Made by a program: the position numbers and the translations under genes. 21,393 nucleotides of DNA from a virus, in IMG/VR virus record IMGVR_UViG_3300039191_000507, positions 1 to 21,393 of that record. One strand, written 5' to 3'. Under the pieces are notes generated by a model. That model made no database searches. It saw nothing but the letters and a program-made list of their open reading frames with translations, and was not told where the DNA came from. The first letter of the stretch is position 1; each line of letters opens with the position of its first letter. This document shows positions 6,718 through 13,870 of this stretch, piece after piece.

Positions 6718-7326
6718 ATGAAAATTGGTATTACATTAAATGAAGTTTTAAGAGACTTTGTAGGGCAATTAGCTTACACTTATACAAAGTATATTGACTC
6801 AGACTTCTCAATTAAAGAAGATGAGGTAACTAGTAGTAATCTTATTGAACATTTTAAGTTTAAAAATATTGATGAATTTAATTCATTTATATATGATGAG
6901 GCTGCCCTAGAAATTTTTGGTCACGCAGACCAACTACACGACAACATAATGTCACAATTCAATATATTCTTAATGGATATAGCGGATGAAGAAGAACATG
7001 AGATTATATTAATTAGTCGAGAGGCTATGAAAAGTATCCCATCAACGTATTTCTTTTTATCAAAAGTATTATGTAAAGCGACAAACATCAAATTCGTTCA
7101 AAATTATGAAGATATGTGGGACGAGGTAGATGTATTAGTAACTGCAACTCCAGAAGTACTTAAAAATAAACCAGATGGTAAAATATCTGTTAAGGTTAAT
7201 GCATCATACAATTCGTCATCTAAAGGTGATTATGAGATTGATAACTTAACTGAGTTTATGGAAGACGAAGATTTTAGAGAAAGGGTTATGAATGATAAAA
7301 TAACAAATTACGAAGAAATTAAATAA
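6718..7326 (+). CDS. HAD-like protein with degenerate catalytic motifs
   Basis: A 202-residue protein whose outline resembles the phage/NT5C-type HAD phosphatases. The N-terminal strand KIGITLNEVLRDF stands where such proteins read IGIDIDEVLRDF. A mid-protein strand ending in Ser at about 96-100 (IILIS) matches HAD motif II. The segment DVLVTATPEVL at 138-148 stands where motif IV reads DVLIDDxPEVL, followed by a KPxGKISVKVNASYN strand. The Asp residues of motifs I and IV are replaced (Thr6/Asn8; Thr142/Ala143), so phosphatase activity is unlikely. ATG 6718 is chosen because the fold starts there; the frame is open further upstream, but that part lies inside phoH. Seen: strand pattern and substitutions. 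Inferred: HAD ancestry. The alternative is an unrelated alpha/beta protein. Confidence 0.6.
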   Translation: MKIGITLNEVLRDFVGQLAYTYTKYIDSDFSIKEDEVTSSNLIEHFKFKNIDEFNSFIYDEAALEIFGHADQLHDNIMSQFNIFLMDIADEEEHEIILISREAMKSIPSTYFFLSKVLCKATNIKFVQNYEDMWDEVDVLVTATPEVLKNKPDGKISVKVNASYNSSSKGDYEIDNLTEFMEDEDFRERVMNDKITNYEEIK

Positions 7327-7327
7327 T

Positions 7328-7690
7328 ATGATATCATTTGGAGGAATGAATTATTTTGTGGATTTAGAAGCTGTTGATGAATGGTTAACAGGTGATGAAG
7401 ATTTACAAGCACAAGAAGTTAAAGATGTTGAAATTAAAGAATTTTTCGACAATACAGGTCAAAAAACTGGAAGTGAAAAAACTACTAGGATTTATCATAA
7501 AGGTAAAGAAGTAGATGGTGCTAAATTTGAACTTATAAATTTCATGTTACAAATAGTATTGGGTGATATGGAACCAATGGATGACACATTAGGTGAAGAG
7601 AGAGCCTTTTCTGATAAATCCCTAAGTTATAAAATGGCATTCAATACACTACGTAAGTGGGGAATAATAAAAGCTATAGACAGCGAATAA
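7328..7690 (+). CDS. hypothetical protein, 120 aa
   Basis: I do not recognise this 120-residue acidic protein. It begins MISFGGMNYFVDLEAVDEWLTG. The middle has a strand pair (TTRIYHKGKEVDGAKF), and helical segments toward the C-terminus (FELINFMLQIVLG and YKMAFNTLRKWGIIKAI) could be an oligomerisation surface. It starts one base after the HAD-like gene stop (TAATATG). A GGAGG at 7340-7344 is only one base before an internal in-frame ATG (7346), too close to act as a normal ribosome-binding site, so ATG 7328 is kept. There are no cysteines or membrane segments. It is probably translated from the same message as the HAD-like protein. Confidence 0.65.
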   Translation: MISFGGMNYFVDLEAVDEWLTGDEDLQAQEVKDVEIKEFFDNTGQKTGSEKTTRIYHKGKEVDGAKFELINFMLQIVLGDMEPMDDTLGEERAFSDKSLSYKMAFNTLRKWGIIKAIDSE

Positions 7691-7713
7691 TATAAAATAG
7701 AATTTGTTTTAAA

Positions 7714-8811
7714 ATGGAAGAACAATTAAAGAAAATTGAAAAAGCTATCAAAAATTTAGAGAATAAGGACTTCGGACTTTATTTCTTTGTTTTGGATACT
7801 AAAGGTAACCCAACTGCTGGAGTTGCTAATATTTACGAACACGTAAAAGCGTTAAGAGAATTAGGCTACAATGCCAATATTTTAACTGAGGATGATACCT
7901 ATCATGGTGTTGGTGAATGGTTAGGTCAAGAATATATGGAATTACCCCATATATCAATTAAATCACAAGATTTAGTAATAAGTAATACAGACTTTGTAAT
8001 TATCCCAGAGATATTTGCACAACTTATGGACCAAATAAAGGGGTTCCCATGTAAGAAGATTGTATTTTCACAAAACTATCATTACGTATTGGATATCTTA
8101 AACCCAGGTAAAAGATGGTCCGATTATGGTTTTAATGATGTAATTACAACATCAGATAAACAAGCTAATTACTTGAAGAATTTATTCCCAACCGTTAAAA
8201 CACACGTTGTACCAGTTTCGATTCCAGAGTACTTTAAGCCAACTAAAAGGATGAAACAACCAGTAATTAACATACTTTGTAGAAACCAAGGTGATGCGGC
8301 TAAAATCGCTAAATCATTTTATCTACAGTATCCAACTTATAAGTTCGTTACATTTAAGGAACTTAGAGGTATGCCAAGGAAATCATTTGCTGAGGAATTA
8401 GGTAAATCTTGCCTCGCTATTTGGGTTGATGATGTCGCTGGGTTTGGTACATTCCCATTAGAAGCTATGGAATGTGATACACCAGTTATTGGTAAAATCC
8501 CTAACTTAATCCCAGAGTGGATGGAAGAAAAATCTGAGGGTAATGAGGTTATTGTTAAGAATAACGGTGTTTGGACTAATAACATCCTTAACATTCCAGA
8601 ATTAATTGCAACCTATATGAAAGTATGGTTTGAAGATTCAGTACCAGAAGATTTACTTGAAGGTATGAAAGCATCAACTGGACAATATACACCAGAAGCT
8701 CAAGCTAAAGTAATTGAATCAATTTATGCTAATATGGTTAATAGCAGAAAGGATGAGTTTTTAGCTCTAAAAGAATCACAAGAAAAAGCTAATACAGAAA
8801 ACAATGGCTAA
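7714..8811 (+). CDS. GT-B fold glycosyltransferase (GT4-like)
   Basis: The protein is 365 residues. After a short coiled N-terminus, a first Rossmann-like half has LYFFVLDTKGNPTAGVANIY, with the Gly-rich acceptor-side loop typical of GT4 enzymes. LRELGYNANIL follows, and then a stretch predicting alternating strands and helices to the SQNYHY and VPVSIPEYF linker region. The second half contains VAGFGTFPLEAMECDTPVIG, the sugar-nucleotide binding motif in which the first Glu is conserved across GT4 proteins. The DVAGFG lead-in resembles a modified E-x-F-G segment. It overlaps the next glycosyltransferase by 8 bases, so the two are probably made together and may act in series. Donor and acceptor are unknown: virion protein, modified DNA base and host glycan are all possible. 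Confidence 0.8.
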   Translation: MEEQLKKIEKAIKNLENKDFGLYFFVLDTKGNPTAGVANIYEHVKALRELGYNANILTEDDTYHGVGEWLGQEYMELPHISIKSQDLVISNTDFVIIPEIFAQLMDQIKGFPCKKIVFSQNYHYVLDILNPGKRWSDYGFNDVITTSDKQANYLKNLFPTVKTHVVPVSIPEYFKPTKRMKQPVINILCRNQGDAAKIAKSFYLQYPTYKFVTFKELRGMPRKSFAEELGKSCLAIWVDDVAGFGTFPLEAMECDTPVIGKIPNLIPEWMEEKSEGNEVIVKNNGVWTNNILNIPELIATYMKVWFEDSVPEDLLEGMKASTGQYTPEAQAKVIESIYANMVNSRKDEFLALKESQEKANTENNG

Positions 8812-9613
8812 GAAAAAGGAAAATAAAACAGATATCACGGTAATTATCCCAGTACACAACATTACTGAGGAAACTGGAAAATCATTTGCTAATGCAGTCA
8901 AAAGTGTCTCAGAACAATTTGTTAGACCAGATGCATTAATGATTGTCGCACCAGCAAAATCAGAAACACTTAATTGGTTGAAAGATTTTGATTATGGTGA
9001 AATTAAAGATATAGTAACTATTGTTGAAAACGATGGTGAAACAGACTTTGCATCCCAAATGAATTTTGGTGTGTCAAAAATTAAAACAACATGGTTTGGA
9101 TTATTAGAATATGATGACGAATTTTCTAAGATTTGGATTAAGAATGTTGTTGAATATAAAGATTGTTACGATGACATAGATATGTATTTACCTATGATTG
9201 TTGATGTTGATGAGAATGGTGCGTTTATTGGACTTACAAATGAGGCTGTATGGGCACAGGATTTCTCAGAGGAAATGGGTGTATTAGATAACACTGCATT
9301 ACTAGCATATAACAACTTCAACCTTGATGGAATGGTTGTGAAAAAAGAAACCTATGAAGAGTTAGGTGGATTAAAACCTAGTATGGAATTGACATTTATT
9401 TATGAATTCTTACTAAGATTGACTCACTTCTCAACAAGAATTATGGTAGTACCAAGATTTGGTTACAAACATGTTAACCTTAGAGAAGGTGGTCTATTCC
9501 ATGATTATAGAAATACTTTAAAACCAGACGAAGCAAGGTGGTGGATGTCATTGGCTAAACAAGAGTATTTCCATACGGAAGACAGAAAAATAACATACAA
9601 TAAAGAATCTTAA
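8804..9613 (+). CDS. GT2-type glycosyltransferase (GT-A fold)
   Basis: This 269-residue protein has the GT-A outline. The first strand is DITVIIPVHNITEETG. A VSEQFVRPDALMIV segment follows where family 2 enzymes bind the nucleotide. FASQMNFGVSKIKTTWFGLLEYDDEF comes next, with the DxD-like metal site at EYDDE. LDGMVVKKETYEELGG lies further on, the region where many GT2 proteins read xxxxfkrevfexiGG. A His-containing segment near the end (FGYKHVN) completes the domain. No membrane segments are present, so it is cytosolic. The start ATG overlaps the preceding glycosyltransferase gene by 8 bases, and the stop is followed after one base by the sigma-factor gene. It lies in the same cluster as a GT-B enzyme, which suggests two successive sugar transfers. 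Confidence 0.8.
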   Translation: MAKKKENKTDITVIIPVHNITEETGKSFANAVKSVSEQFVRPDALMIVAPAKSETLNWLKDFDYGEIKDIVTIVENDGETDFASQMNFGVSKIKTTWFGLLEYDDEFSKIWIKNVVEYKDCYDDIDMYLPMIVDVDENGAFIGLTNEAVWAQDFSEEMGVLDNTALLAYNNFNLDGMVVKKETYEELGGLKPSMELTFIYEFLLRLTHFSTRIMVVPRFGYKHVNLREGGLFHDYRNTLKPDEARWWMSLAKQEYFHTEDRKITYNKES

Positions 9614-9614
9614 A

Positions 9615-10358
9615 ATGGCTAAAAAAAGAGGACGTAAAAGGAAAAATGATTTATACTTTGGTCCCGCACAAGAAGAAGCCGTTGTTAAATTCTTAGAATG
9701 TGATGATGATATAGAAAGGAATAGGATTTATAATAAATTCTTGAGAGACCCGCTAAATAAGATGATTGAATCAATCATTAGGAGATACAAACTTTATAGA
9801 AAGGGTGAAAGCTTCGAAAACTTACATAGCGACACTCTCTCTTTTCTTATCACCAAAGCGCATAAATTTGACCCAACCACAGGTAAAAAGGCATATTCGT
9901 ACTACGGAACAATATGTAAGAATTATATTCTTGCATTATTGATTAAGGACGACAAAGCGATGAAAAGAAAGCTATCCTTCGAAGACACATTCGGTTCGAT
10001 AGAAGGTAGAGAGGATTTAGTTTATGACTTAGCGGACACCGATTACGAAATGGCTAATTTCATACAAGATATCTCAGATGAGATTAAAGAGGAATTAGAT
10101 TCAGATGGTGACGATTCTAAAAAGAAACTAACGGAGAATGAAAGGAGAGTCGGAGAAGCCCTTGTTGATATACTCGACAATTGGGAGACTATCTTTGAAA
10201 ATATGGAGGGCGGTTCTAAATATAATAAGAATACTGTATTGGCAACAATCAGAGACTACACTAATTTGACCACAAAGGACATTAGAGTATCTATGCGTAG
10301 GTACAAAAAATTGTACGCTTTGATTAAAGGGGGTAGAATAGATGAAGGATATTTGTAG
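9615..10358 (+). CDS. late-transcription sigma factor, T4 gp55-like
   Basis: This 247-residue protein begins with a basic MAKKRGRKRKN and a FGPAQEEAVVKFLE helix. Then comes a compact sigma region-2-like block (about 43-110): DPLNKMIESIIRRYKLYRKG, a HSDTLSFLITKAHKFDP segment, and KKAYSYYGTICKNYILALL. The FDP-x6-AYSY pattern is typical of gp55-type phage sigma factors. A long acidic insert (SDEIKEELDSDGDDSKKK) separates it from a C-terminal helical part that may contain a helix-turn-helix (TRDYTNLTTKDIRVSMRRY type). It is larger than T4 gp55 (185 residues). In T4, gp55 binds host core RNA polymerase with gp33 and gp45 to read TATAAATA promoters; boxes of that kind are seen here before 5805, 10399 and 13871. 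Confidence 0.82.
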   Translation: MAKKRGRKRKNDLYFGPAQEEAVVKFLECDDDIERNRIYNKFLRDPLNKMIESIIRRYKLYRKGESFENLHSDTLSFLITKAHKFDPTTGKKAYSYYGTICKNYILALLIKDDKAMKRKLSFEDTFGSIEGREDLVYDLADTDYEMANFIQDISDEIKEELDSDGDDSKKKLTENERRVGEALVDILDNWETIFENMEGGSKYNKNTVLATIRDYTNLTTKDIRVSMRRYKKLYALIKGGRIDEGYL

Positions 10359-10376
10359 AAAACCTTTATTCTAAAT

Positions 10377-10387
10377 ATTTATAATTA
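10377..10387 (+). promoter_or_regulatory. TATTTATAATTA, candidate late promoter
   Basis: The 40-base gap between the sigma gene and the 10399 gene contains ATATTTATAATTAAATAG. The core TATTTATAA is shared with the gaps before phoH and before the 13871 gene. The box ends 11 bases before the ATG, so a start site about 6 bases downstream would leave a leader of only a few bases. It matches TATAAATA in 6 of 8 positions. Confidence 0.4.
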
Positions 10388-10398
10388 AATAGAACGCT

Positions 10399-10785
10399 AT
10401 GCCTAGAAGAAAGAAACAACAAATTAAAGTTAATGATACTGAAAGCCTTGAAGGATTAATGCAAGAGGTTTATAATGATGCTTGCACACAAATTAGTCAA
10501 GCTCAGAATACTATCAATGAATTATCAAATGGTATTGTTCCAGAAGATGCGGATGATAGTAGTAAGATAGCAAAGGAGAAAACCAATGCTCAAAAAATAA
10601 AAACTGATAACATCAAGATTAAACTTGAAGTGGCTAAATTACAAAGTGATGTGATTAAACATAATGGTAATCTTGATGAGGCAAATCAGTCTAGAACAGC
10701 AAGTGGAGCTCCTTCACTTGAAGACTTTAAACAAATTAGAGACCTAGTTAAAGGTAATAATAAAGACAATGGAGAAACTAAATAA
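10399..10785 (+). CDS. coiled-coil protein of unknown function, possible small terminase-like
   Basis: A 128-residue, helix-rich, highly charged protein with a basic start (MPRRKKQQIKVN). The body has heptad-like helices (LEGLMQEVYNDACTQISQAQNTINEL and KIKTDNIKIKLEVAKLQSDVIKH), and the C-terminal tail is flexible (SGAPSLEDFKQIRDLVKG). Length and central coiled coil recall T4-type small terminase subunits (gp16), which also have a central helical hairpin and disordered ends, but no residue-level match is clear. It could instead be a gp33-like co-activator given its place right after the sigma gene. Both ideas are guesses from size and context. It is followed after 2 bases by the 512-residue putative structural gene, so they are cotranscribed. 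Confidence 0.6.
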   Translation: MPRRKKQQIKVNDTESLEGLMQEVYNDACTQISQAQNTINELSNGIVPEDADDSSKIAKEKTNAQKIKTDNIKIKLEVAKLQSDVIKHNGNLDEANQSRTASGAPSLEDFKQIRDLVKGNNKDNGETK

Positions 10786-10787
10786 TT

Positions 10788-12326
10788 ATGTCAACAATAG
10801 ACGGCAAAAGACAGATATTCGGGCAAATAGCTGCGTTTAGGACTTCCTGTGAGGGTTTTCCTAATCTCGACTTGACCGACTCTTTTGGGTCTGTATGTAA
10901 TGGTACTAATAGTTTAGATTTTTTATTAGATTTGGTAAAGGTTACCGTTGGTTACGAACAACTAGTTAAAATCACTGGTGATGTTTTCACATTTGAATTA
11001 CCAAAAATTGAAGAAGAAGTAAAAAAAGTTCTAAAAAGAGAACTTAAAAAATTAGTGAGTTGTGGTATTAACCCATCAATTCCAGACTTCTTCAAACACC
11101 AAAACATTAACCCATTAGCAACTGGAATTGATTTAGATTTAAGGAAGGTAGATTATATGGGTGTAATGCTTATTGACCCATCTAGCTCTGCTGGATTACT
11201 AACTTATGATGACCCAAGTGGTGGACTGAGTAGTACAGATTTTAATACATATCTTTTTCAAACAGTACAATTAGATGGAACCCAAACAGAATGGGGTTCA
11301 CAAGTATTTGGACCACCTAACGATATCTTATCAATTGAATTTAACTCATCTGGCCCACCTAATAATATTTTAAATATTAGAGCCAGTGAATATTATAGTG
11401 ACCCAGTTAATGGTAAGAAATTAACCGATTTAAATAATGACTATATAGATAGTATTAGCTTATTTAGTTCTGAAATTACACTTAATGGTGTAATCGATTC
11501 CCTTTTTGGTTCTGTTAGTTTCGAAGTTAATAAAACTAAAGAACAAATTAAGAAAGAAGTTGAGGTTGAAGAAATTATTGAGTGTATTCTTAGTGTTGAT
11601 GAAGATATTATAGTAGATGATACTTTCTTCGATTTTGATAATGAATCGATAAGACGACAAGAGGAAGCCATCACTACTAGAAGTAATGGTATTAGGGTCT
11701 TAAAGAATTGTGGTAATGTTGAAAGTTCAATTGCTCCACAGATTTTAACAGCTGCAACACAATCAATTAAAACAGCAACAACACAAGCTGATAAATCCCA
11801 AGCTGTATCCCAAGCCTTAGAAAATATCGCTGCTGAATCATCAGGAGAAGTTAGTTCTAAAAATAAGGTCACAGCTGAATTAGATTTTGTTAATAGTGCT
11901 ATAAAAAAACTTATGGTTAAATTAGGTAATATTATCTTAGGCCCAAAGGTTATGACAATATTTGCAGTTAATCATTATATAATTCATGGAGTTCCATTAG
12001 ATGACCCATTAGATTGGATGAAGAGGAATAAAGGTTTATTACAATCGATTCTAAATTCAATAAGAGATGCAATTGTTAAAATTTTATTAGAAGTAGTTTT
12101 AAAAGAGATAAAAGAGATTGTTAAATGTGTAGCTATTAAATTAGCAACTGAATACGCTAAAAATCAATCAGCACAACTAGCAAGTCTTGTGGGTGTCCCA
12201 CCAGATGTGTTAAGAATAATACTTGGATTAGGTGGCTCAGCAATACAAAGTCCGTTGTTTGCTGGTTTAGTATCTGGTCAAAAAGTAACAGGATTCGGAT
12301 GTAATACAGGAGATTGCGATGGCTAA
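10788..12326 (+). CDS. putative virion/baseplate-associated protein, 512 aa
   Basis: I do not recognise the family. The N-terminal ~110 residues are mixed and include GYEQLVKITGDVFTFELPK and a charged helix. Residues ~110-240 look beta-rich (GVMLIDPSS, QLDGTQTEWGSQVFGPP, with two GPPN repeats). A Gln/Ser/Ala-rich helical segment at about 310-360 (TAATQSIKTATTQADKSQAVSQAL) follows. The C-terminal ~130 residues carry strongly amphipathic or hydrophobic helices (SILNSIRDAIVKILLEVVLKEIKEIVK) and a Gly-rich hydrophobic end. It is the first large gene of a run leading to the gp5-like baseplate protein and overlaps the next gene by 8 bases, so a tail or baseplate component is the likeliest role. The hydrophobic C-terminus could also insert in a membrane. 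Function is inferred from context only. Confidence 0.72.
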   Translation: MSTIDGKRQIFGQIAAFRTSCEGFPNLDLTDSFGSVCNGTNSLDFLLDLVKVTVGYEQLVKITGDVFTFELPKIEEEVKKVLKRELKKLVSCGINPSIPDFFKHQNINPLATGIDLDLRKVDYMGVMLIDPSSSAGLLTYDDPSGGLSSTDFNTYLFQTVQLDGTQTEWGSQVFGPPNDILSIEFNSSGPPNNILNIRASEYYSDPVNGKKLTDLNNDYIDSISLFSSEITLNGVIDSLFGSVSFEVNKTKEQIKKEVEVEEIIECILSVDEDIIVDDTFFDFDNESIRRQEEAITTRSNGIRVLKNCGNVESSIAPQILTAATQSIKTATTQADKSQAVSQALENIAAESSGEVSSKNKVTAELDFVNSAIKKLMVKLGNIILGPKVMTIFAVNHYIIHGVPLDDPLDWMKRNKGLLQSILNSIRDAIVKILLEVVLKEIKEIVKCVAIKLATEYAKNQSAQLASLVGVPPDVLRIILGLGGSAIQSPLFAGLVSGQKVTGFGCNTGDCDG

Positions 12327-12726
12327 TAGTTTAAGTTCAATGTCAAGCGTTTTAGCAACGCTTAATGCAGCATTTAAAGTGCAACAGAAACCAGTAACAC
12401 AAACACCACCACCATTAATGATGATTGGTGCTAAATTAAGACCTGGTTTATCTGCACGTCAGATAGCTTCTAGGATTATTTCAAGACAATCAGAAGCTGG
12501 TGCCCCACAGGGTGATATATTTTCAGAAGATAATAATATTTCCGAAGCAATGGAAATAATTAGAATACAAGAAATTGTATCCGCAATTCTAACTGAGGCT
12601 AAAGTAGAAATAACAATACCACCAGGTGTACAAGTAACCGCAACAGGAGTGGGTAACTACGGTGCCCCAGTTATATCACAAGGTGCAACAACTGCCATTG
12701 CTAGTGGAGATGGAATAATTAAATAA
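12319..12726 (+). CDS. putative structural protein, 135 aa
   Basis: A 135-residue protein of no family I can name. It opens with a Ser/Ala-rich helix (MANSLSSMSSVLATLNAAF). A Pro-rich connector with TPPPLMMIGAKLRPGLSARQ is next, then a helix with an Arg-Gln-Ser-Glu-Ala-Gly motif and IRIQEIVSAILTEAKVEI. It ends in a beta-like Gly/Val/Thr-rich tail (TIPPGVQVTATGVGN). The ATG lies inside the end of the 10788 gene (8-base overlap), and an AGGAG at 12308-12312 gives one of the few good Shine-Dalgarno spacings here (6 bases). The small size, polar linker and place between two putative baseplate genes suggest a virion assembly part, but this is context only. Confidence 0.68.
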   Translation: MANSLSSMSSVLATLNAAFKVQQKPVTQTPPPLMMIGAKLRPGLSARQIASRIISRQSEAGAPQGDIFSEDNNISEAMEIIRIQEIVSAILTEAKVEITIPPGVQVTATGVGNYGAPVISQGATTAIASGDGIIK

Positions 12727-12728
12727 TT

Positions 12729-12908
12729 ATGGCTAATTATAAAGACAAAAGTAATATGGAATTGGAGGCTGCTAAATTAGCATTAAATGCTGAACATGTG
12801 GCTATTAAAAATAGAATTCTAAAAGAATTAGATAATTTAGAAATTGTTGAAACTGAATTCAAAAAAGTTGAATCAACATTAATAGAAAGAACTAAAGGTA
12901 ATAGGTAA
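12729..12908 (+). CDS. short coiled-coil protein, 59 aa
   Basis: A 59-residue frame from ATG 12729 to TAA 12906-12908. The protein is almost entirely helical and charged (MELEAAKLALNAEHVAIKNR, then ILKELDNLEIVETEFKKVES), with a leucine/isoleucine spacing that fits a coiled coil. It starts 2 bases after the preceding gene and its stop overlaps the next ATG (TAATG), exactly filling the gap between two genes, which is the main reason to believe it is translated. A chaperone or connector for the adjacent baseplate protein is possible; nothing proves it. Confidence 0.7.
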   Translation: MANYKDKSNMELEAAKLALNAEHVAIKNRILKELDNLEIVETEFKKVESTLIERTKGNR

Positions 12909-13840
12909 TGAGTAATAAATTTGCATTTGGGCAACGTAGTATGTACAACCAAAAGGACAATCACAATAATACGTTCTATTTTGGTAAGGTTGATAGTACA
13001 ATCGATGAGTTTGATGGTGGTACAATTAGGGCCAGAATTAAAGGTCTTGATGACCATATCGTAAACGCGACTGAACTACCAAGTGCATTCCCTTTATTAC
13101 AAAAGTTTTTCCATGTTACACCAAAGGTCGGTGAAACAGTAATGGTATTTATACCAGATACTAGTAATCCATATGCTGATAGAGTTTATATTGGACCTAT
13201 CATCTCCCAACCACAAAACTTATATTACGACAAACATTTCTATACCTCAAGAGCAATGATGGGTTCTGGATTTGTAGCACCAAAAGATGCTCCAAGTACA
13301 ATCCCAGAAAATTTAGGTGTTCACCCAAAAAAGGAAGATGTAGCGTTACAAGGTAGACAGAATTCTGATGTAATACTTAGAAAGAATGAAGTAGTTATTA
13401 GAGCTGGTAAGTTTGAAACAACAACAAAAAAAGATGTTGTAAAAAAATTCAACAAGAAGAATCCAGCCTATATCCAATTAAAACATGATGTGACCATTGA
13501 AGAAAATAATGATAATGAAGTTAAAGGTACTGTAGCTAATGTTGTTGCATCTAAAATTAACTTATTAACACATGAGGATGGTCAACCTAGATTTAGACTG
13601 AATGACCAAACTGATTTAATTACAGAGGATGAAATTCTAAAAATACTAGATAAGGCACACCCATTAGCGTTTGGTGACCTACTTGTTGAGTATCTTAAAT
13701 TGCAAAGACAAGCCTTTATAAACCATGTACACCCATATCATGGTAAAAAACCACAAGACCTTGCTGGTTCAGAAGATATCGATAAATACTTAGAATTTGA
13801 TATTAATAGAATACTATCTAAAAACATACGTATTAATTAA
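12908..13840 (+). CDS. gp5-type baseplate hub protein with OB-fold
   Basis: A 310-residue protein. Residues ~22-105 fit the phage baseplate OB-fold seen at the N-terminus of T4 gp5 and Vgr-like proteins: FYFGKVDSTIDEFDGGTIRARIKGLD, then ALPSAFPLL-type text (ELPSAFPLLQKFFHVTPKVGETVMVF) and RVYIGPIIS. A middle segment LQGRQNSDVILRKNEVVIRAG resembles the strand leading out of the OB-fold into a spike. The C-terminal part contains a helix (LLVEYLKLQRQAFINHVHPYHG) with an HxHxxxH-like cluster seen in related phage proteins. No lysozyme domain like that of T4 gp5 is present, so the cell-wall enzyme must be elsewhere. It is coupled to the 59-residue gene by TAATG and lies upstream of the late-promoter-like box at 13849. 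Confidence 0.78.
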   Translation: MSNKFAFGQRSMYNQKDNHNNTFYFGKVDSTIDEFDGGTIRARIKGLDDHIVNATELPSAFPLLQKFFHVTPKVGETVMVFIPDTSNPYADRVYIGPIISQPQNLYYDKHFYTSRAMMGSGFVAPKDAPSTIPENLGVHPKKEDVALQGRQNSDVILRKNEVVIRAGKFETTTKKDVVKKFNKKNPAYIQLKHDVTIEENNDNEVKGTVANVVASKINLLTHEDGQPRFRLNDQTDLITEDEILKILDKAHPLAFGDLLVEYLKLQRQAFINHVHPYHGKKPQDLAGSEDIDKYLEFDINRILSKNIRIN

Positions 13841-13848
13841 GATTTCCC

Positions 13849-13864
13849 GATATTTATAATAAAA
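13849..13864 (+). promoter_or_regulatory. GATATTTATAATAAAA, candidate late promoter
   Basis: The 30-base gap before the 13871 gene contains GATATTTATAATAAAA, with TATAATAA ending 8 bases before the ATG. The core TATTTATAA is also in the gaps before phoH and before the 10399 gene. The same 16-mer occurs once more at 2765-2780, inside codons for Asp-Ile-Tyr-Asn-Lys, just before the proposed start of the lysine-tailed glycosyltransferase. Confidence 0.45.
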
Positions 13865-13870
13865 AGGGAT

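Noticed and set aside
7340-7348. GGAGG next to ATG 7346 as an alternative start of the 120-residue protein
   Set aside because: Only one base separates GGAGG from the ATG, too short for ribosome pairing. ATG 7328 couples to the preceding stop.
9724-9736. ATTTATAATAAA inside the sigma gene as another late promoter
   Set aside because: It encodes Ile-Tyr-Asn-Lys with common codons and lies far from any start; a chance coding match. The 2765 copy has the same weakness, so it was not listed as a promoter feature.
11441-11872. 143-codon minus-strand frame inside the 10788 gene
   Set aside because: It reads as Ser/Leu/Ile shadow text, while the plus-strand frame is longer and coupled at both ends.
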